From the NCBI GenBank assembly GCA_019671005.1, contig CM033741.1, positions 4,340,001 through 4,404,000 on the forward strand: a stretch of 64,000 nucleotides of DNA. Direction: 5' to 3'. Origin of the DNA: Hibiscus mutabilis. Its lineage: Eukaryota > Streptophyta > Magnoliopsida > Malvales > Malvaceae. The position numbers and the translations under genes were made by a program. Numbering within the stretch: the first letter of the stretch is position 1; the number at the start of each line of letters is the position of its first letter. Below the pieces are notes generated by a model that was not told the origin of the DNA, searched no databases, and worked only from the letters and a program-made list of their open reading frames with translations. Positions 23,701 through 32,493 of the stretch are shown here, in pieces.

Positions 23701-24603
23701 ACACGTGTATTATAAATGAATTTTAAATAGGAAAATTACTAAATTGCCCTTTTTATCCAACGGTTGAGATTGATCTTATCATCAATCAAGGTCCAAGATT
23801 AAATCTCCTATTTATTTCTTCCAAAAATGCCCTTGTAACTTTTTAAATATTTTAAAAATGCCATTGGGGCCAAATGACCAATTTGCCATTCAACTAATTT
23901 TTATTTACTAGCTTGTTTCAAAATTGCCATCCCATTACAATCCAACTAAATTAGTTCATTTCCAACTAGCCACTATTCCATAAATATTATTTTATGACTT
24001 TTCCATGGCTTATGTAACAACCTCTAAAATTTCAGTTTGATCTGATATCTCGATATTCATAAAATATCTCTACTGCGATTTTACCTTTACCAAGCTATCG
24101 AATTTATTCCGAAAATTCTATATTTCCAAATTCAAGAAGTAAACCTATTATCTCATAAAAACTTCATTTTCCAAGGACTTAGACTGAATTTTCCTAACTC
24201 AGTCTATTATTCCAATAATTATCGAAAATCTCCAAAGAATAAAATTTCTCTTAGAAATCCTTTATTGATAATCCATTCGAATATTCTTTACTTTTACTGG
24301 GTCCAAAATATCGATCAAAAACACTTTTATGGGACCTTCCCGGAGGTCACCCATTCTAACATTTTCCTGGCCTGAGCACGCTTAACAATTTTATTCAATC
24401 CAAATTCAGTGCCTTTTACTGCATCTTAATTCTTAAAACCGATACCAAGGTACTTGTTTCGATCCAATTCTCTCTAATACTGAATAAAATTACTTATTGA
24501 GAAATTTACACTTTAGTCCCTAAACTTTTTTGAAGTTTATACTTTAACCCCAAGAGTTTTAAAATTTATATTTTGGTCACTGGCCAAAATTTAGGATATT
24601 ACA
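20705..24603 (+). mobile_element. Solo LTR B (3.90 kb), same family as solo LTR A
   Basis: Begins TGTAACACCC and ends GGATATTACA, with an exact 5-bp target duplication ACTCC (20700-20704 and 24604-24608). It aligns with 516-4870 along nearly its whole length; for example both carry TTTCCATCCGTAAGCTTTCA and GGTATCGAATTAAGAGATTC. It lacks the hAT MITE. The last few hundred bases diverge, with copy B carrying extra sequence around 24030-24480. Because each copy has its own target duplication, the two are separate insertions and not the paired LTRs of one 24-kb element. No coding region. Confidence 0.85.
21699..21760 (+). repeat. 31-bp perfect tandem duplication in solo LTR B
   Basis: Two identical 31-base units (21699-21729 and 21730-21760), each containing TTTGCACTTTACCTGAAG and GCTTAGAAT. 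Solo LTR A has only one such unit (about 1493-1523), so the duplication arose in copy B or its source. Confidence 0.8.
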
Positions 24604-24608
24604 ACTCC

Positions 24609-24936
24609 TTCCGTTAGGTTTTAGCGGCAGGTGGTCACATTGAGACCAATCCCATAGTTGAGTGGTCATATTGCCACAATTAAAAGTATAGTGGTCAAAT
24701 CGAAACCAACCTCATAGTTGAGTGGTCATTTATGTAGTTTATCCAATTTATTATTATATAAAATTAATTTATTGTCATGCCATTTGTTTTTAATATTTTA
24801 ATGAAAACAATCGGATTTTTATTTTGTTTAAGTTAAATAACCATAATTTTTTATAGTCAAGAGATTCAATAGAAATTATTTTATATTCGTGGGACTACTT
24901 ACGTATGTTACTCTATTTGTTTAAGAAGAAATTTCC
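24609..24936. other. Remnant of the repeat split by solo LTR B
   Basis: Contains two phrases of the type CATAGTTGAGTGGTCAT and ends TTTATGTAGTTTATCC, the inner-to-outer order of a Mutator-like terminal repeat. The AT-rich remainder has no gene. It is flanked directly by solo LTR C. Confidence 0.4.
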
Positions 24937-24963
24937 TGTAACCACCGATATATATATATATAT

Positions 24964-25375
24964 ATAGGAAAAAACTTTGATACACAGGCCGTGTAAACTT
25001 TAGTTTACACGTGCCTTTAGTTTTAGGGGTTAGGGTTTTAGTTTAAGGTTTAAGGTTTAGGGGTTTAAGTTGTAGGGTTTAGAATTTAACGTTAGTGTTT
25101 AGAATTTAGTGTATAGGGTTTAAGGTTTAGTGTTTTAGGATTAGGGTTAAGAATTTAGGAATTGAGTTTTTGTAGTGTAAATACACAGGCTTGTGTAAAA
25201 GGTTTAGGGGTTTAAGTTGTAGGGTTTAGAATTTAACGTTAGTGTTTAGAATTTAGTGTATAGGGTTTAAGGTTTAGTGTTTTAGGATTAGGGTTAAGAA
25301 TTTAGGAATTGAGTTTTTATAGTGTAAATACACAGGCTTGTGTAACCTGTATATCAAAATTTTACCCATATATAT
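24964..25375. mobile_element. MITE inserted in a TA run within solo LTR C
   Basis: Bounded by (TA)n on both sides. Its ends are inverted and imperfect: left AAAACTTTGATACACAGG, right (reverse complement) AAAATTTTGATATACAGG. The interior consists of degenerate TTTAGGG words and a 147-bp tandem duplication. Insertion into TA repeats fits a Tc1/Mariner- or other TA-targeting MITE; the superfamily is a guess. Confidence 0.6.
25054..25345 (+). repeat. 147-bp tandem duplication
   Basis: Two head-to-tail copies (25054-25200 and 25201-about 25345) that I can tell apart at only a base or two (GTTTTTGTAG against GTTTTTATAG, plus the ragged end). The near-identity in otherwise decayed DNA suggests a recent duplication, or an assembly artefact. 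Confidence 0.8.
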
Positions 25376-25420
25376 ATATATATGCAAAAAATGAATGAAA
25401 AGAATGAAAATTTAAAAAAA

Positions 25421-25505
25421 GGGGAGGTTGCGGGTGGGGGATTCAAACCCACAACCAGCAACTTGGGAGGCCGATAACCCAACCAAGTGAGCTAAGGAGC
25501 TCTTG
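25421..25505 (-). repeat. tRNA-derived segment (SINE or tRNA relic)
   Basis: On the minus strand it reads as a tRNA-like body: A-box-like TAGCTCACTTGG near the start, a central GGCCTCCCAAGTTG that would be an anticodon arm, and a B-box-like GGTTTGAATCC about 40 bases later. The 5' and 3' ends do not pair as an acceptor stem and the T-stem has mismatches, so it is not a working tRNA. A T-run follows on the minus strand, as expected for a Pol III unit or SINE. Confidence 0.5.
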
Positions 25506-26138
25506 GTATATTTTCTACCACATTTTAATTTTAAACCTTATCTAGCTTTTATGGGAAATTAGGATAAAATAGGATCTGGCCATATCAGTTCCATATTCGA
25601 TCCAATATTTAGAAAATCCTCCCCAAACCTTATCTCTTATCGTCCATTTTCCCCTCTCCGTTGCCGCCTCACTGTCGCGCCGTGCAGCTCACCGCCGGCG
25701 TCAGGAGCTTCCCCAACCTCGTCGATCAAAACCCCTGAATCTAAGGCCCGACGTAATCTTGGGTTTAAACCCTTTTGTTCGACGTCGATTGCGGGGATTT
25801 CGTCATCCGTTGACGTTGTCGGTTGTGCTGCTGCCTTTCCCGCACCGTGACGAGCCGAGCCTCAGTTGTCAATCTCTTAGCCGCTGTCGTTCAGACCTCA
25901 CCGGAGTTCAAATAAGCTTGGGGTAAGCGGGTAAGTTTTGGTTCGATTTCATGCTGTTTATGTGTTTTGGTCTGAAATGGGTGTTTTAGGGGCAAAATCC
26001 GGCTAAAGTCGAGCATTTTAGGCCATTTTCCAGTTGTTTTGGTCGTGCGTAGAGTACACGCGCCGCCTGGGGCGATTCCTGGTCGCCCTGGATGGTGACC
26101 GACCTAAACTGGGCCTGATCTGGTTCTGACCCGACCTA

Positions 26139-26280
26139 TTGACCCGACCCGTTGACTCGACCGAGTTAACTCACCCGAGTTAAACTGTTGACTACTGACG
26201 TCAGCATTGACTGTTGACCTTTGTTTAATGACGTCAGTATGACGTCAACGTTGACTTTGACTGTCGACGCCAGCGTTGAC
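26139..26280. promoter_or_regulatory. Cluster of TGACGTCA and TTGAC motifs in solo LTR C
   Basis: Three perfect palindromes TGACGTCA lie at 26196-26203, 26229-26236 and 26240-26247, among at least eight TTGAC words (around 26139, 26151, 26188, 26207, 26213, 26250, 26256 and 26275). TGACGTCA is the class of site bound by TGA-type bZIP factors and TTGAC is the WRKY W-box core. A dense cluster in an LTR is what a stress-responsive retroelement promoter or enhancer looks like. Activity is inferred only. Confidence 0.55.
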
Positions 26281-27036
26281 TTTGACCAAAAAATCAATTT
26301 TTTTTGAAAACCCCTATTTTATGTTTTTCGACGTCCTTAGTCCATTTTTGAAGCCCGTTTCGTAAAATTCTCACCCGAAAGCCTCGAAATTGATCATTTA
26401 TCTGATCATGCCTAGTATTTAAATCATTCTATTTCTGAGCAAGGTTTTGAATTAAGAGTTCTGACCAGAAACGTTATTTGTTTAAGGTACACACGATACG
26501 TTTGATTGTTCATCTGCTCAACCCGACTCGTCTCGACCTGCTCAGCTGCGAGAACCCATTGTGACCCGTATGAATCCTTATATTAGTAAATTGTCTTGAT
26601 ATAATCATAGTCTTTGTGGTAACCCGAATATTTGTCGTTATAGGTTCCAGTACTGCAGCAGAGCGTGGTCCTGGTGCCCAGTAGACCCAGACCTTGACTT
26701 TTAATGTGTGTTCCCTATGTGCTACATATTTGTATTATATACTGTTTTGAACGCTATAATTAAACTTATCATGTGCACATGACTGTTAAACCTGGTTTTA
26801 CATATATATATATAATATGTTTTCTGAACTTGAGTATGATTCATTGTTATGCATGATTTATGCCTTAGTACCCGCTATGTCTAGCATATTTCTCTGGTTG
26901 ATGTTATTTGATTGAAAACATGCTGATAAATTATCATTATAGTTGTTAGTATTGCATACTGTAGAACTGCTTGAACTGATTACTAGGGTAATTAGGTATA
27001 GTGAGAAGTGCATGAAGGTTCAACCTTGATCTAGCT

Positions 27037-27150
27037 GGTAATTCTGCCCGTAAAGGTTCCTAATTTCGACTAGGGTAATTCCGCCTGTATTCGGTTCCTA
27101 TGCTTCGGCAAGGGTAATTCTGCATGTACCTTAGGTACAACCTTAGGATG
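27037..27150 (+). repeat. Three diverged ~38-bp direct repeats in solo LTR C
   Basis: GGTAATTC(T/C)GC starts at 27037, 27074 and 27113, each followed by a GTA- or TAT-rich stretch and a GGTTCCTA or similar. Periods are 37 and 39 bases. Probably an LTR-internal minisatellite. Confidence 0.6.
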
Positions 27151-27189
27151 GTACCCAAGTCTAATAGACTTGGGTTAATGCCTGTATAC

Positions 27190-27214
27190 GATACTGTTCG
27201 GGGGGAACAGTATC
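27190..27214. other. Perfect 10-bp hairpin with G5 loop
   Basis: GATACTGTTC, five G, GAACAGTATC. A compact perfect stem just downstream of the 38-bp repeats in solo LTR C. Role unknown; it could be an RNA structure in the LTR transcript. Confidence 0.6.
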
Positions 27215-27721
27215 CTGGAGTTCGGTTGGAGGGTAGATAAATTGCATGAAACTTTGGTTGCTCTCATAACCTGTTTTACTATTATCTGATCTGTATGCAT
27301 ATAAACTATATGCTTTCCTTGCACTATTGGAACACACTGAGCTTCCCAAGCTCATTCTCCCAATCTTTTCCCTTTCAGATTTTGGATAGGCTTTCTAGAT
27401 CGGACTCCTGGAGGATCGACACATTTGGCATACATCTGTTATTGTAATGTTTTTATCTTCCAGATTGCCTTATGTCGGTGACATGAGCCTATACATATTT
27501 TGTTACCTTATACTTTATACTTAATGATGTTGTTACTTATGTTTTAGGATGTATTTATACGTGCAGATATGGCTTATTTTGGTTACTTATTCAATTATGC
27601 TTGAATATTATATTTCTCGATATTACGTTTAGATCCTTAAATATTTTCTCGAAAGGTATTTTGGTAGCAAATGTGATCATTTAGACTTAGACTTATGCAT
27701 AGGTCGGTCTAGGGGGTTACA

Positions 27722-29744
27722 TTTCCCGGTTGAAAGGTTGGAACAAAAGTTCTTTGCCTTTTTTGGTGTCCTTTTCTATGCCCAAGATTAAAAAACTAAA
27801 TCTTACACTCTAAAGCTAATCCCTAAATCATAAAATATAAACCATTTTATTTTGAAATCTAACTATAAACCCTATTTTTTTTTTAGTGTTAGAGCATAGA
27901 AATAGACACCAAAAAAGGTAAAAGATATCTATTCAAAATGTAACAACATTTTATGGAGGTCTTGGGGAACATATTTCGTCTATTCTTTTCTATAGCATTT
28001 TATATATCTCATTAATGATCTTATATCACATGTATTATCAATAATATATAAACATTCAATAAAACAAATCAGTGAAAAAATAATTAATATATTTGATAAT
28101 GAATTGTTGATAGGATGTATAAATTACACAGAAAAAGAAGGGACTTGGGTACATAAAGATGGGCAATCTTCCATGCATGATATAGTCCAAACTGAAAAAC
28201 CATACATGATTTCAGTTAGCCAAACTATTAGTATAAAAACCATATCTTATTTATAATTGTATATTTGGGTAGGCTCTGCAATCTGCATGTGGCATCTGCA
28301 CTGCACTTAGACATTGGGCATTGCATTCACATGACGAGGTATAAGATGTCACATTCCCTTTGGTCAGTTGAAGAAATATTAGAATCCCAACAGATGGGGT
28401 TTGAAGCGCATATACTGAGTCCATGTTGCAAACAGTTGGGAATCTTCTGCAACACGCGTTACTGCCATCCCCCCCCCCCCCCCAAGAATTCATCCACCTC
28501 TACCAAATTTATTCTTCATTTCGTCTTTCGGCATGCCACTACCCCTAAAATCTCATCAATATATATCATCTCCGATCTCAACTCCTTCCTCAACAAGCAA
28601 CGAAAATATTATTTATTCCTCTCCTTTATATTTCTCGATCCTTATTTTAATTATAATTTCGTGTCCAAATCAAAAGAAATAAACCGTAATAATCGCCAAA
28701 ATCACTATAATTAATCATTCATGTTTCAAGTACATGTTAAATCTAAATATTCATAGATTTTGAATTAAGAAAGAGCTCAAATTGGAACTTATATACTAAT
28801 TCAATGGATGCTTTACCATTTATTCTCCTCACTAACATCCAAAAACCCAAAAAAAATCAGACCATCGCCACCGTTCCTCTATGAAACGTGGACGGTCCAG
28901 ATTGTTCCAGTTTTTCATTGCTCAATGGTCAGATCTCACATCGTAATGGCCTCCTCTTTTCCAATTTGCCCACGTTGCCGAATCAAGCTGGTCCACAGAA
29001 CATTATTAAAAAAATTGTCTTAAAAGAAGAAAGTAAAAAGACAAAGGGACACTTGGCGGTCGCTGAGAACCAGAAATGAAAAAAAAAAAATCTCATTTAT
29101 TTTTTTAAATGTTATTTTTAACTAATTAACTAAATTGTACTATTTTATGAATTATCTATTTTGGGTTTGGTGGGTTTCGAATCTTTTCTGATTTCGTTCA
29201 ATTATTTTGAACGTTAATTTTGTTTTTTTTTTCTAATTAAAAGCTTATGTTTTCATGAAGCTCATATCTTCAAATTTTTATTATTTTTAATAGTTTAAAA
29301 GTAATTATAATAATATTTATTCATATATATTTTTAACCCTTTGATAATATGTATACACCTTGTAAATAAAGGGATTTGAATTTGTGTCTTCTGGGTAAAA
29401 ATTATTCGCTTTTCTATTACGACACTTGTTAAAAGCATAGATTTTGTTTAAACGCATCAAAATGTTGGATTTTACCGACAACACTTGAGGAAAAGATAAA
29501 ATGTTGATATTTTGCTGTTCTTTCTTAGTTAAAACCGATAAAGATCAGATATCTGTTGTTTTTATATGATCTATAATTGACATTGTTGAGTTTTATTGAA
29601 AACGTGAACATCCCAAGTATAGAAAAGGTTCCAAATATAATTATATAAGAGTTTACTTATTTGCTTTCTTCAAGTGTATTAGTAAAGTTTCTTAATGTAT
29701 ATTGTTCAGTGTTCACACTATTTTATCCAGATTTTATTGCTAAC
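27722..29744. other. Upstream region of the ABF gene
   Basis: Intergenic sequence leading to the bZIP gene. It has a 15-base C run at 28469-28483. From about 28800 the base composition changes to a pyrimidine/AC-rich style typical of a transcribed leader. Just before the ATG, TTTTATCCAG is followed by ATTTTATTGCTAACATG, which looks like the acceptor of a 5'-UTR intron, common in ABF/AREB genes. No other gene seen; ORFs at 28265-28714 and 28808-29079 have no family signature. Confidence 0.45.
28886..28890 (+). promoter_or_regulatory. ACGTG (ABRE core) in the ABF leader or promoter
   Basis: AAACGTGGAC about 860 bases upstream of the ABF start codon. ABF genes are often autoregulated through ACGTG elements. 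A single five-base core is weak evidence. Confidence 0.3.
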
Positions 29745-32165
29745 ATGAACTTCAACAACTTTGGAAGTAACCAACCGCCGTCAGCCAACGTCGACGGCGG
29801 AGGTGGTGGTAGTAAGCCGCCTGGGAATTATCCAATAAGTCGACAGTCATCAATCTATTCTCTGACCTTTGATGAGTTCCAAAGCACCATGGGTGGAATA
29901 GGCAAGGATTTCGGGTCAATGAACATGGATGAGTTGTTGAAGAACATTTGGAGCGCTGAAGAAACTCAAACAATGGCTTCTTCCAGCGTTGGGATGGAGG
30001 CAAATGGCGGGTTACAAAAGCAAGGGTCTATGACTTTGCCAAGGACACTTAGCCAAAAAACTGTGGATGAAGTTTGGAAAGGTATTTCAAAGGAGTTCTC
30101 AATAGGGAAAGACGGGAAGACTGCAACCGGAGTGATTGATAATATGCCACAGAGACAGCAAACTCTAGGGGAGATTACTTTGGAGGAGTTTTTGGTGAGG
30201 GCTGGTGTGGTTAGAGAGGAGAATACCCAATTGTCCGGGAAGGTTAATAATGTTAATGGCGGCTTCCTTGGGGAATTACATCAAGCAGGGGGCAATACTG
30301 GGTTTGGGTTTCAACAAGGTGGAATTGGAAGAGGTCCAAATTTGATGGGGAATTGGCTTTCTAATGGTGGTAATCAAATTGGTATTCATACTTTCAATTT
30401 GCCTTTGACTGTTGATGGAATTAGATCAAACCAGCAACAGTTACCTCAGCAGCAGAGGCAACCAATTCTTTCTAAGCAGCATGGTTTGGAATATGGAGGT
30501 CGGATGCCTTTGCACAGTGGTGGTCAGGGACTAATCAATGGTCTTGTCCAGGGTGGTGGAGGGATTGGTATGGTTGGCTTAGGAGGGACAGTTAGTGCTG
30601 CCACTGGAATTGGATCACCTGCTAACCAGGTTTCATCAGATGGGATCGGGAAGAGTAGTGGAGATATTTCCTCAGTTTCACCTGTTCCTTATGTGTTCAA
30701 CGGTTTGAGGGGTAGGAAATCCGCTACTGTGGAAAAGGTTGCTGAGAGGAGGCAGAGAAGAATGATAAAGAACAGAGAATCAGCTGCAAGATCACGAGCT
30801 CGCAAGCAGGTGAATATGTTCTTGAATTCATCTGATGTTTCCATCTATTTAGCTCTTTAGTACTTCTTAGAGTAGGACATATTTTGGAATATGCATTATC
30901 CGAAACTGTTATAGTCTATTCCTTTGATAACCTTTCCTGCCTCTGTGAACTTCGGATCCTATAACTGAGAATATTGCTGCGCATCACGGTCGTTTACGAA
31001 ATAGACTAGACTGCATTAAGAAATTGTTTTTAATTTGTAGTGCCAAGATATCTCAAAGTTTTTGAACTCTGGTTTTAACACACTTCAAGCTACAATTCCC
31101 ACCCAGTTTGGTCCTGTTAAGGCTCTATGGGTTTTGCTAGTCATTGACCTTCTGATTTTATCATCCGTGACATGCTGTATTCGAAAACTTCATGTGCAGT
31201 ATGGTAATCTGATAGCGATCTGACATGAGAAGAGATTAACAATTTTGAGAAGTCAAGTTCACGACAAGTTATAAGGATCTTTGTTACAACTTACAAGGAA
31301 ATGGAGCATTTTGAAGCTCTATCATATGAGAATCAATGAAACCATTGATTTTGGTTAACACCCTTGAACTTGTAGATTTTATAATAAAGAACTAGCTCCA
31401 GCAAATTAACACAATTTCATCCAAGGGTTCGTCTGGAATTTGTGTTTCTTACCGTTTTTGCTTTCTATGCTTCTCAACTAGGCTTACACAACGGAATTGG
31501 AAGCAGCAGTTGCAAAGCTAAAAGAGGAGAACGAAGAATTGCAGAAGAAACATGTATGTTCGTTCCCTTCTTTTTTTTTTCAGTGCATCCGGTTCTTCGC
31601 ATTACTAATTATTGGCTATGGCGCACACATGCTTACATTCTCACCGACTGTTCTTGGTTGCTACAGGCACAAATGATGAAATTACAAGAAAATCAGGTGC
31701 CGTGAAGTTTTCTTTTCCGTATACTATCTTTTTTATTTGATTACAATTTCTTTGATGCCCTACTCAAATCTAAATAAGCAGTTTATAGAAAATGATTAAT
31801 TTGTTAACAGAGGATGAAATTGATCTCAAAGTACTCATTTTACCTTCTAGTTTTGACTGATTGCTTATTTAATTTTGGGGTACTTGCTTCACCTTTTAGG
31901 TGAACAACCCTATCATATTAGAACATTGAGAAGATATCTATACATACACAAAAACATTTGCAGTAAACTCCATTTTCCCCCCTAAATAACATTTATATAA
32001 TTTACTTGAATGATTAGAAAACTTGCTTAGGACTTGGCAATCACTGCAATTCTGAAATCTTTGCTTGATTAATTTGTTTGATTACCACAGGACATGGAGA
32101 TGATGAATATGCAACGAGGAGCAAAGAAGCGATGCTTGCGACGATCACAGACAGGTCCATGGTGA
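29745..32165 (+). CDS. ABF: ABF/AREB (ABI5-like) bZIP transcription factor, 4 exons
   Basis: Coding exons 29745-30809, 31482-31553, 31667-31696 and 32091-32165 give 413 residues with GT-AG introns. Family landmarks are all present: C1 with RQSSIYSLTFDEFQ (33-46), C2 around RTLSQKTVDEVW (100-111), C3 with RQQTLGEITLEEFLVRAG (137-154), and a Gln/Gly-rich middle. The bZIP basic region has N343 and R351 (NRESAARSR) with a zipper at L361, L368, L375 and M382. The C4 tail LRRSQTGPW (405-413) carries the RxxS/T-type phosphosite. The RxxS/T sites in C1-C4 are SnRK2/CDPK targets. The protein is expected to bind ABRE (ACGTG) promoters in the nucleus and drive abscisic-acid, drought and salt responses. 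Length matches ABF2-4 (about 410-450). The start at 29745 follows a likely 5'-UTR intron. Retention of intron 1 would stop after 16 codons and remove the zipper. Exact paralogue not assigned. Confidence 0.95.
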
Positions 32166-32493
32166 ATTCAAAGGGTTGTACATATTTAAGTCGAGGTCGG
32201 TCGGTCTTACTTTATATTTCGTAGAGATAATGAATTGCTAATAGGGTGTCAGACTAAAGGACTATTTTTTCCCTTTCACAGTATGACTGTTTTCCATGGA
32301 AATGGAAAAGGAACTATCAAACATCTCTTTTACATTATTTCTTACAAGAGAGAATTGAAGAGTTCAAATAGATTACAAATCTGTTTTTACCAATCATTAA
32401 TGATGCATGCATACATATATGTTAATGGAATATGTCATTGTAGTCATTCATAGTTACCAACAAGCTGCTTTATGAGAATCTTCGTTCATGTCA

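Larger units (their letters stand above)
24937..27721. mobile_element. Solo LTR C (2.79 kb, different family)
   Basis: Starts TGTAACC and ends GGTTACA (perfect 7-bp inverted ends) with an exact 5-bp target duplication TTTCC (24932-24936 and 27722-27726). The body has two nested insertions near its left side (24964-25375 and probably a tRNA-derived piece at 25421-25505). A GC-rich pyrimidine block (25620-25900) is followed by TTGGGGTAAGCGGGTAAG, which resembles a splice donor. Near 27325-27400 it carries ACTGAGCTTCCCAAGCTCA and a pyrimidine-rich tract, a layout familiar from plant Gypsy LTRs. No gag or pol. Orientation uncertain; family call inferred. Confidence 0.8.

Noticed and set aside
516..24603. 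A single 24-kb LTR retrotransposon with LTRs at both ends
   Set aside because: Each LTR copy has its own distinct 5-bp target duplication (AAACC and ACTCC), and normal host genes lie between them.
25421..25505. Functional tRNA gene
   Set aside because: The acceptor stem does not pair and the T-stem is mismatched; only the promoter boxes and the central arm are tRNA-like.
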